Below, piece after piece: positions 46,601 to 56,904 of a stretch of 64,000 nucleotides of DNA (its first letter is position 1; each line of letters starts with the position of its first letter). The stretch is from Ananas comosus. Taxonomy: Eukaryota; Streptophyta; Magnoliopsida; Poales; Bromeliaceae. Location of the stretch: positions 9,088,435-9,152,434 of the forward strand of contig NC_033621.1 of assembly GCF_001540865.1 (NCBI RefSeq), read 5' to 3'. Below the pieces are notes generated by a model. It searched no databases. It was not told the origin of the DNA and saw only the letters and a program-made list of their open reading frames with translations. The position numbers and the translations under genes are program-made.

Positions 46601-49600
46601 TGACATGAGCTAAAGTTAGTAGCGCTGAATGTAGAATCAATTGATCTACTGAATGGTTGCATATTGTATAGAACTGCATAATATTCATATCGCACGTTGC
46701 GAGGCATGTTATTTGTTAGTTGCTTAATAACTGATGATATATATATCTATGGATGTTTTTGGACTAACATGATTGCAGTGCCTCCTTGGACCTTTTGGTC
46801 GAGCTTTTCCCTTGGGTGGCCGTACCCACTGGGAACCATGGAGTTGGTTCTCACCCCACGTTATTTTGGGGTTTTACAGGTTCGCACGTGAGCGGCGCTG
46901 CGGCGCAAGGAAAGGGCGTAGATCCATAGATAGCGCCCTACCCAGAGACCAGAGCTAGCAATACCCCGTCGACATAGCTTAGGGGACTAGAGGGAAATGA
47001 AAAGAACACTATGTATCAAACTGTAATAAGTAAATGATGTAATAACTTAGATTGTATTTGAAGGAATCAAATGAGAACTGTGATGTAAAAATGTATGAAT
47101 GTGAATGTTTGTAATAACATAGGATGTGTTATGTTGTTGATACCTTCCTTATGCAATCTGTTTGTTAAGTACTGTTCCTGGTTGGAACCTTTGTATTGTA
47201 TTGATTGCGATGCCTTGAACGTACAGGGGAGACTCCGTCCGCAGTACGGGGGAAACCCGGTCCGTTCGGCGCTGTCGGCGCCGCGACCTCGGCCAAATAG
47301 GCGGGTGGTCGCGGGTCGTGACACTTATGCTCTCTAATGATAGAACCTTATAGATGGGTTTTTGATCCCTAGAATTGGATTTAGAGGAACCCTAGCATGC
47401 TATCTAGGTGGATTTCCCCCATTTCATAGATCGATTTGGTGGGTTTGGCTACGGTTAACACCTAGGGCTCCAAATTGGGACTTTGCTTAGTAATGAGGTT
47501 TGATCTAAATTGACCCTATACAAACCTAATTGGGGGTATAACGAACGCGTTGGTGCACTCGGTTCGTTGATACGAAGAGTCTACGCGAAGTTATTAACGA
47601 AAACGTTATTTTTCGTACAGATAGCCGCAGCACGCGGAATAAACGTCTAAAAATCACGAAAACGGGTCCGGAGCATCTTGGCATCAAGATAAGTATAGAG
47701 CAATTCCTAGATTTCAGATTGGTGGCCGTTCGGGTGGTCGCGCAAGAGTTCGGGCCAAACCAGACAACGAGTGCCGCGGGAGGCCGTTTGCAAGTGTCGA
47801 CAAGCAATCGGAACGCGTTAAGAGGTGGGTAGTGTTTACCGAAACGACTAGGTCGCCTCTATGTCTAAGAATAGTGTGGTTTCATATTGATGCATGCTAA
47901 TGACATAAAGTAGAAATGCTAATGAGAATGCATGTTACATGTTATAGAAATGCTAAGTGAACGCATATGATTTGATATAGAAATACTAAATGGAATGCAT
48001 GTTGACCTAATGAAAGAATGCTAAGTAAATGCATGAGTTGATGTTAATTTACATGAGCTAGATGTCAAATGAATGCATAGAGTATATGCTAGTCAAGAAT
48101 GCATAAGTTAAATACTAGAAAAATGCGTATTGACATAATGTAAGAATGTTAAGAAAATGCATGTTGGCATGTTATACAAATGCTAAATGAAGCATGAGTT
48201 AAATGCATGTATAAGATGTATGTTAAGTAAACACATGAACTAAGTGCATGATTGAGATGCTAATGATGAATGCATAAGACATATGCTTAGATATGAATGT
48301 GAATTAAGATTAATGAACTCTAAGTAGAGTAAAGAACTTGACATTGTAAAGTAAGAACATCGAGTGGCATGCCAATTGAGAATCCTAAGTATAAATAACT
48401 AGGATGATGAGTGGCAATGAAACCTAGTGTCATTGAACATAGGTTAAGAATTGAACCTAGCGTCAAGGACATAGGTTGAACAAGAGTGATAATGAACCTA
48501 GTGTTAATGAACATAGGTTAACGAGAAAGGCATTAAACCTAATGTTAGAGAACATAGGTTGTGAAATAAAAGTAAAGAACCTAGAGTCAAGTCAACCTAG
48601 GTAGAAAAGAATAATGGACCTAGTGTTAACAACCTAGACTATGAGTATGAAAGCAACAAACCTAAAGTATTAACTTAGGTTGAGTAAAGGCTTGGACCTA
48701 AATAGGTCAATTCCATAGGGTTAAGACCAATCCTTGAGTAATGAGAAATGGATTCCAGAATCTCTAAGAATGAAGGCTGCTAGTGCAGCGGATAAGGCTT
48801 GTGACCGAGCGCAAGTGAATCGAGACTGTGGGTATGTTGGCTCTCCTCACCCGATAGTGATTCAACGGGTATGTTGGTTCTCCTCGCCCGGTAAAAGAGA
48901 TGGCTAATGAGAATTTTAACTGTGGGTATGTTGGTTCTCCTCGCCCGACAGTGATTCAATGGGTATGTTGGTTCTCCTCGCGAGGTATGCCATGAGCTAG
49001 AGCTCGAGAGACTTGTGGTCCAGGGTTCAATGGCATTCCTCACCCCATGGCAGACCTACAGTCGAGAGGATTTAAGGCTGAGGTGCATGTGATAGTTCCT
49101 TCACCTCGAGCCTGATTGAGCGCGGACTATCCGCGATTGATTGACTCAAGACCGAGTCGAGTGGTATAAGTAGGCTAAGGTAAAGTAACCTTAGGAAAGG
49201 ATGAAAAATGAGCTTAATATGGGTAAGGTGTGAGTACCCTTAGTAAAGAGTAAAGATCAGCTAATGAGTAAAGAATGATTATGCTAGGGAATAGCAATCA
49301 ATAAAGCATGGCTAAGAACTAAGAATAGCTAATAAGTGACGAATGATTAGCAATAAAGATTGGCTAAGAGTAAAGAATGGTTAAGAATAAAGAGTAGAAT
49401 CGATAAATCTACTTTCATGAGTTGTATGATTTACATATTGCATATTCGTGAGGCATGTTATCTGTTAGTTGCATAATTACATGATGATATATATGTCTGT
49501 AGATGTTTTTGGACTAACATGATTGCAGTGCCTCCTTGGACCTATTGGTCGAGCTTTTTCCTTAGGTGGCCGTACCCACTGGGAACCATGTAGTTGGTTC

Positions 49601-50058
49601 TCATCCCACGTTGTTTTGGGGTGTTACAGGTTCGCATGTGAGCGGCGCGGCGGCGCGAGGCAAGGGCGTAGCTCCCTAGTTAGCGCCCTACCACCGAGAC
49701 CAGATAGCAGTATCCCGAGTCGGCTACTTAGGGTTATAAAAATGAAAAGAACCAAAAATGTAATAATTGTAAGAACTTGATTGTATTTGGATGTATGAAT
49801 CAAAGAATGTATAATATAATGTAAAATGTAATATGTGAGATGAATGCTTGTAATAGCAAGTAGATTTATGTTTTTGATACTTCCTTATGCAATCTTTGGT
49901 TGAAATGTGTTCCTGGTTGGAACTTCGTATATTGTATTGATTGCGACGCCTTGAACGTACAGGGGAGACTCTGTCCGCTATACAAGAAAAACCCTGTCCG
50001 TTCGGCGGTCTGTTGGTGTGCCCGAAACCGACCAAAGATGCGGGCTCGGGGCGTGACA
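43658..50058 (+). mobile_element. 5' LTR of a plus-oriented retroelement, split by a solo LTR
   Basis: It starts 'tgtaatataccgaatttc' and ends 'ggggcgtgaca', directly followed by 'gataaga' and the tRNA-Met primer site at 50066-50077. The solo LTR 44311-47323 interrupts it, so the LTR itself is about 3.4 kb (43658-44310 plus 47324/47329-50058). It has the ACCGGT motif pair near 43988, a GA-rich leader near 44160-44250, and 'cgtacccactgggaacc' and 'ttggttctcatcccacg' segments shared with other LTRs. The internal region is reduced to a short stretch beyond 50077. Confidence 0.7.
44311..47323 (+). mobile_element. Solo LTR (3.0 kb) nested in a related LTR
   Basis: It starts 'tgtaaggtaccggacttc' and ends 'gcgggtcgtgaca'. 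Both sides carry an identical 5-base duplication, cttat (44306-44310 and 47324-47328). The same succession of segments as the surrounding LTR identifies the family: 'gttagaaagccatt', 'ggtgaagttcgg', 'cttcggtgcg', the ACCGGT array (44640-44715), a GA-rich leader and 'cgtacccactgggaaccat'. There is no internal region, so it arose by LTR-LTR recombination or partial loss. Confidence 0.85.
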
Positions 50059-50065
50059 GATAAGA

Positions 50066-50077
50066 TGGTATCAGAGC
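50066..50077 (+). promoter_or_regulatory. Primer-binding site (initiator tRNA-Met)
   Basis: Exact 12-base TGGTATCAGAGC, seven bases after the LTR end at 50058. It fixes the plus orientation of the element at 43658. Confidence 0.85.
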
Positions 50078-50832
50078 ATAAAGTAGAGAATGGGAAAGTG
50101 GTTTAGATAAACCTAGGAGACCCTAGGATAGTGAACTATAGGAGATTAAGACTCGTGAGAGATGAGAACATGTGACTTGGCGAAAGACGAGTTGATTGGG
50201 TTATGTTGTAAACTTCTAAAAAGGAGATTTGAGGTAGATCCAAGGTGTGGTTTATTCTCAACCGAGGGTGTTCATGTTGGACGCGTACAACATGAAACCG
50301 NGTACATCTTGAGCCTAGTGGTGTAATTCGCCGAGGCTGGCGGCTTACCCACTGGGAACTATTGTTAATAGTTCTCACGCCCTTTTGGTGGTTGTTTTTA
50401 CAGAGCCTGTTACAGGAGAGGCTAGGGATCGTGGCAAGGGAGTCGCGCCTAGCTAGGGACTACTAGGAGCGTGCTAGTCGATCACCTTGCTACTCGGGCT
50501 ACGGCCGAGGGTGATGTCCATATATATATATAGAGAGACCACCTTTGTATCTATTCTTTTTGTACACCCGTGATGTATATTTACTTTCGGGGTTGAGATT
50601 ATAGTAGTGTTACTTCTCCTTTTTGCTGAGATCATGGTTTGTATACACTTTGTATTTTGACTTGGATTGGATACTCGTTGTATATCGACTTGTACTTTGC
50701 TCTGATATCAGGATAGGACTCTCTTGTTTTACTTCCTATCGACTTGCTTCTCGTAGACGCCTTATATACTGCAGGTGTATGGCGGGTCTGTGCACGTGCC
50801 GGATATGCTTCCGCTGGTACCCGGGCGTGACA
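50078..50832 (+). mobile_element. Short internal remnant and LTR 3' part, plus orientation
   Basis: After the primer site about 130 bases of internal leader remain. From about 50210 the sequence becomes LTR-like again ('gcttacccactgggaact', 'gttctcacgccc') and ends 'acccgggcgtgaca' at 50832. Reversed, the end resembles the start of the LTRs at 868 and 2674, so this is the last 0.6 kb of an LTR of that family. The element therefore lacks gag and pol. Confidence 0.5.
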
Positions 50833-51369
50833 AGGTGTCACGCCCCAATCCCCGCCAATTTGGTCGGGTTCGGGTCACGTCAACAGACGCCGAACGGACA
50901 GAGCCTCCCCTGTCCGCCCAAGGCTCTAACAACCTGTATAAATAAGCAATCAACAAGAGATTTGCATATATAATACAAGGCTTGCACGAGGGCAAGCAAC
51001 AACGGAAGCGAGAGCTCTAAGCTAAATATACAACATACATGATATTTGATTAGATTTAAACCAAATACAAGTGATTAAAACGATTACATTCCATTCATCC
51101 ATCATATCTTTTTACATTTAGTCATCCACCGAGTACATGATTGTTTACCACTTTACATCTCTAAATCAACAAAAGAAGTTGATACATGCATACCAAAAAA
51201 GGAATGACTACAAAATGTATAAGATCCCGGTGGCCGCTATCTACGGCGCTAAACCCTTGCCACGGTCCTCCGCCGCCCCACTCGTGCTAGGACCTGTAGG
51301 GTTAGTGGTGTGAGAACTACAACAAAGTCCCCAGTGGGTCGGCATCCGACATCGCCGACTTACCCACTA

Positions 51370-54300
51370 TGTCAAGCCCCGCGACCAACCGCCAATTTGG
51401 ACCGGGTCGCGGCGCCGACGACAGACCGCCGAACGGACCGGGGTTTCCCCTGTACGCGGACAGAGTCTCCCCTGTACGTTCTAGGCATCGCAATCCAAAC
51501 AATCAACGAGGGTTCCAACTAGGAACGGATATCAATCCAGATTGCAAGGGAAGTATCAAATACATAAACTACTTGCTATTACAAGCATTCATTTAGCACA
51601 TCTCAACTACAGTTTACATTTTTACATCATTTATCTTACAAGTTTGATACATTTTGTTTCCTTGCCTTCTGATCCCCCAAGCTAGACTGCTTCAGGGTAC
51701 TGCTACCTCGGTCTCTGTGGTGGGGCGCTATCTACTGAGCTACGCCCTCGCCTCGCGCTGCCGCGCTGCACATACAACCTGAAAACACCCCAAAGCCACG
51801 TGGGGTGAGAACCAACTCCATGGTTCCCAGTGGGTACGGCCACCCAAGAGAAAAGCTCGACCGATAGGTCCGAGGAGGCACTGCAACATGTTAGTTCAAC
51901 AATATACAACAGATATATATATTCAATTGAAATACATGCCATGCCTCACAATATGCGATATGAAAATCATGCAACAACTAGTAGATCATTTGCATTCTAC
52001 TTTTACTTAGCTATTCTTAGCTCATATCTTTACACTAAGGTTTCTATTACCTTGGAATCTCAACTCGGTCCACTGGCTCCTAAGGTCTCTATTACCTTAG
52101 CTCAAGTCTCTATCTCTAGCTCATAGAGGTTCCTCTACCCTATCGAAGCTAACCACCCGACTCGGCTTCGAGTCAATCATTCGCGGATAGCCCGCGCACC
52201 GGCTGCTCATCAGCCTACCGCCCTCTCTGTCTCAACCCCCTAGCGGTGAAGTCGTCGCACACGCTAAGCTCGGCTCAAGTCGCACGACTTGACCATCTGG
52301 TGGCGATCGCGCTGCACTTACCCAGCGTGAGCTCGAGACATGACACCCCGTCTGGCGGCGAACGGATCGCACCACACCCAACAACGGTACATGTCAGACT
52401 CAGTCACCTGGAGGCACCCGCATCGTACTTACCCAGCATGGATTCAGTCTGCTCTGGCGGTCTGATCCTCAATCGGCTTAACTATCCTGGCGGCGAAATC
52501 GTCGCACAAACGCCACGGCAATGGTTCAAGCCCCGGGCGGTGATCTCCATGTGATCGCCCCCAATCCTCCCTCGGTACCAAGCTCGGCGGCGAAATCGTC
52601 GCACAAACGCCCTAGCTTCTACTAAGGTCATTACAAGTCATAGGATTCCGGAATCCACTTACCGCAGGTCGAGGGTCCATAGCCAACCCTATACTTTCGA
52701 CCAAGCTCATCCTAGTGGCTATACCACTATACTCAGCAACCTAGGTTCCAACACTCTAGGTTCTATGTCCAAGTCACTTAACCTAGTTACACTTGCTAGG
52801 TTCCTGTCATCTTTGCCTAGATGTCCACTTCTAGATTTACTAGTTCGACCTAGATTACTAACACTAGGTTCGATGCCACACACCTAGATTGTTCGACTCT
52901 AGGTTTACTAACACTATGTTCTTTAACATTAGGTTAGATGCCACTCGATCTATCTGACAACCTAATTGTCCAATCATCTCAGCTTACACTAGAGTTATTA
53001 TCTAGTTCATATGCATATACTCCTAGCACGTTCCCTAATGCCGATTATGCATTCTTTACTTTAGCTAACATTATCCACACGTCATGTCTATCATGCTTAC
53101 TACTTAGCATTTTAAAGTCTCATTCATCATACTTTCTACTTAGCCTTATACTCTATGCATTATCATTCATCATGCATTTCTTGTTCTGGTCTACATGCAC
53201 ATGCATCAACATGGAGATACATTGCCAAGACATAAAGGGCGACCTAGTCGCTTCGGTAAGCACAACCCACCTTAGATAGCTTTTCGATTGCTTGTCGTCA
53301 CTTGCAATCGGCCTCCCGCGGCACTCGGCACCCGTTTGGGCCCGATCTCAAAGTTGCCCTCCAAGAACGCGCCGCTCTGTCGCTTCAAGTGCTAGCGATC
53401 TTCACCTTACCGCTACGGTGCTCGGGACCCGACTTCACGATTTATGGACGTCGCCTCGGCTCTCCAGGCGGAAACGAAGCTACGAGCGCCCGTTTCTTCA
53501 ATATCCTCGCAACGGCTTGTCGGATTGCCGAACCGACTTCGCCAACGTGTTTCGTTACCTACCAATTAGGTTTACGAAGGGTCAAATGAGATCAAACTCA
53601 TCTATTTACAAAAACCCCATTTTGGATGCCCTAGAATGCCCATACCATCAAACCCACCAAATCGAGCTATGAAATGGGAAAAAATCCATCTTAATAACAT
53701 GCTAGGGGGGGTCCAATAATACCATTTCTAGGGTTTAAAACCCACTCCCAAGAAAACTACCATGAGAAGCCATGAAACTTACCTCTCAAGGGTGCTCCAA
53801 GATGAAGAAGAAGATGAAGATGAAGATGAGGAAGAGGATCTCCTCCTTGGTCCTCTCTTTCTTCTCCTTTCCTTTCTCTTTTTCTTCTTCCCTTCTCTTT
53901 TCTCTTTTCTTTCTTTCCTTTCTTTTCCCATTCGCACGATCAGAGGGAGAGAGAGAGAGTGGCTGAGGGAGTGAGAGAGAGAGGAAAAGATCTCTCTCTA
54001 ATACCCTCTCTCATTTTATAACAATATCCCCAAAGGCCCCTCCACTTTTCACCTCTTACACAGCCTTCACTGGGCATTCTGCGCGCTGAGGGACCGGTCT
54101 CCTCGACCTGGGACCGGTCCCAGGGGCCTCCCCCCGCGGGCACGCGTTCGGGAACCGGTCCCTCCCTGAGAGACCGGTCCTCGGGAGACCGGTTCCCCTC
54201 AGAGAGACCGGTTCCCGAGAGCTAAACTTTCGGGACTTAGCCGATTTTCGGCTCTTCTCACTGGTGTCGCAGGCTGGGACCGGTCCCTCCTCTGCCAGGG

Positions 54301-54546
54301 ACCGGTTGCATCAGCAACTCCCGCAGCCTTCAGCTGATGGGACCGGTCTCTCACTTCCAGAGACCGGTCCCCGAGAGCAACTTCAGCCCAAAAATGCAAA
54401 TTGTATTATTTGCTCTCGCGGACTCCATTCTAATGCACTTCTCGGATTTTGTGCATCCTAAGCTATTCCAAAGCTTATCAACTCGACCCTTGGTCGATTC
54501 TGGACGAAGCACGACTCTCGGATTTGGAGAATTCCAGGGTATAACA
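51370..54546 (-). repeat. 3' LTR of the nested element
   Basis: It is 3.18 kb long, with TG/CA ends on the minus strand. In order on the + strand: 'gtcgcggcgccg', 'ggttctc/ggtacggccaccc' block (about 51805-51845), a segment of repeated 'ggcggcgaaatcgtcgcaca' phrases (52240-52620), a region of 'cctaggtt' and 'actaggtt' words (52730-52960), a 'cttgcaatcggcctcccgcggcac' block (53300), a GA-rich leader (53800-54000) and the ACCGGT array (54085-54380). Confidence 0.75.
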
Positions 54547-56543
54547 TTCTCCTCCTCTTAAAAGAGTTTCGTCCGCGAAACTTACTCATTTCCAACCCCC
54601 TTCTTATTCCTCGATCCACCTCTCGAGTACTCAAGGGTTCCAATGCACTTTGCACTTCGGAGTGGCCTTTATTCTCATCGAACTCATTTAAAGGCCAACT
54701 ACGAAGAATGTGAGACCACGTTTACTCACATTTTCCTTTTGCAACATCAAAAGTGCATTACCACTTTACAACCTCGAGGGTAGTGTGGGTCAATACTCAT
54801 GACCCCACACACTAACATCACTAGCTACTCGGCTAGAGAAGGACCTACTCCTTCGTCTCTGCGGTGTGGACTTAGCAAGTTCGCTTCAACTCGATGAACG
54901 ATCCACCACCACAACTTTATGTGCACGGGTAGACTCTCTCGATTTACTCACATACTCACCAGGTGGCACTGCACCATTTTGGCCATTTGGGAGCCTAATA
55001 CCACCTTATTATCCTATCAGTACCATCTTTTTCTCATCTATCAACTTGGGGAACACACTCCGATCTGATCAAAGGCATTGTCCAAAAGCAATATCGCCGG
55101 TGCATTTCCCAATCGCAAGTGCCCCAAATCAATCGAGCCCTTTCTTAATCTTGAGACGGCATACTCTCGCACATCCCAGACCTCAATCCTCTTGGGAGCA
55201 TCATCCTCAATTCCCATTCCCACGTGGCTGTCCATTATCCAAGTGTCTCGTAGAGACCACTTTACTTTCTCTTTGTCCTTTGACATTTTAGGCCACGTTC
55301 ATCACCACGCGAACCCTCTGTTCGCGGATCTAAGTCCAACTCACTGATGGAGTTTCCGGCTATACCGACCATCGGTTTCCTCAAGTGGACTAAGGCCACC
55401 AATCCTACGTAGGTCAATCGCCTAACTCATCTCAACGACGCCTAGCGTCTCTCGCTCGCGAGCGTAAACCTACTCAGCATCGGGCGACATTCTCGTTGGA
55501 GAATTCGCACGCACTCCAAACAGGAGTATCCAAGTCCTCAAACTCCGTCAAGTCCTCAGGTTGGGTCACCGCACACTCGGCGTACTATCGATCTCACAAT
55601 CCAACACGTGGCACTCCACGCACTCGGGTCTAAGCTCAGACTACCGTCCTGACCAAACTCTCCGCCCTATCTATAGGTATCAGGACGCTGTCTCTCACAG
55701 CTGACTGCGCCTGCCCAATGGGCCCAGGCTCCACAGTCCACAAATGGTCCAGGCACGGGTCGTCCCCAAGCACTACCCGCCAACGTCGTCCTACACGACA
55801 TGCTCTACAGAGCTACACACTCTATCGGCTCCTAGGCACCTAGTGCGAGCCACTAGCCCTACGAGTGGTCCATGGCCCGCTTCACACTTAGCCCTGCTAA
55901 AGTGCTACTGCCAATTCACTCGACCGACTGAATCGAAACCGCACCCTACGAGTATTTATACTTGAGCGCTCTATGCCTCTATGGCATCTCACACGAAGTC
56001 TAGCATCAGGCAATTTAGCCTATGCACACCGGCCACACGAGCAACAACTCGTCCTCCTCAACTTGAGGTACTACTGGGCCCACAGGCCAAGTTTGGCGCT
56101 ATTCAACCAATTTCGCAACAGGGGTTCATCCCCACTGTTCCATCTATCGAATTCGCATCCGAACTACTCTTGGAACATTCGGGTGTCCCCAAATGTCAAG
56201 GCTCACTCTCGCAATTTTTAACCCATTGCTTCGAGAGTTCTCTCACAATTTCGATTTCCACTACGAACCTCGTTTCCTGTTCAAAATCACCACTAGCCAT
56301 TTACTAGTACCACTTGGCTCTCTACCTGCTCTAGCATGCGCTACACTCCTATCCTGCAAGCATGCTCGGGTGCCTACCTACCCGACCACTTGGTCCCTAC
56401 CATGCGATGTAATAATAGTAGCAACTGACCAACGATGAATGCATGCTATGCAACAACTTGAGATCATGCAAAAGTATGCTTGCTCGATTAACTCATACCT
56501 GCCAAGACGTCATCAGCACGGCAGGCCCCGTAACTCGGGTCGT
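54547..56543 (-). mobile_element. Internal non-coding region of the nested element
   Basis: About 2 kb between the purine tract and gag. The open frames here are unrelated to gag or pol in my reading, and no DDE, RT or protease motif is seen on either strand. Part of it matches 42004-42470, so it is a true family sequence and not random fill. This is the layout of non-autonomous elements that borrow pol from a partner. Confidence 0.5.
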
Positions 56544-56897
56544 TCATCCACGGCCACTTGGCGCTTGTCGCGAACCCTCTGGTTGCAACGTCCTCAACGG
56601 CTGTTCCCCCGACCATGCCGCAGGTGGCACACCTGCCGGCTGTTCTGGAGAGGAATAAGCCGTCGCCAGTGTCAAGGCCCGGCTATCACCCTGCGGACAC
56701 TTGTCCCGCACATGACCCGGCAGCCCACACTTGAAGCACTTGTGCTCTGGCTGTTCACACTGTTGTGGGAAATGAGGACCCCCACAAATCACACATCTCG
56801 TCGAGGACCGAATGTGATACGTCCCCGGAGCTCTAGATCGAGAGCGCGACTTTTCGAAGGTCTGCTGGGAACTTGACTGACCATCATGTCCACTCAC
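56544..56897 (-). pseudogene. gag nucleocapsid fragment with two zinc knuckles
   Basis: The frame encodes CVICGGPHFPQQC (CX2CX3HX4C) and then CFKCGLPGHVRDKC (CX2CX4HX4C), with a Ser/Arg-rich stretch before and a Pro/Gln-rich tail after. CCHC knuckles are the RNA-binding part of retrotransposon Gag. The upstream part of gag (capsid) is missing: the frame is cut at about 56907, where an A/T run and a foreign insert begin. The initiating Met at the frame start is probably internal. Orientation agrees with the minus-oriented LTRs. Confidence 0.8.
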
Positions 56898-56904
56898 TGG
56901 ACTG

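Noticed and set aside
50066..50077. tRNA gene signal
   Set aside because: The match is only to the 3' acceptor complement of tRNA-Met, as in a primer-binding site; no cloverleaf sequence is present.
53762..53974. Acidic or Lys/Met-rich small protein, also at 60188-60400
   Set aside because: Both copies are the GA/CT-rich leader part of duplicated LTRs; the composition explains the open frame.
54866..56876. Genes in frames of 100-145 residues (for example 54866-55291 and 56439-56876 on +)
   Set aside because: They lie in the internal region of the nested minus-oriented retroelement, opposite to gag, and show no recognisable protein.
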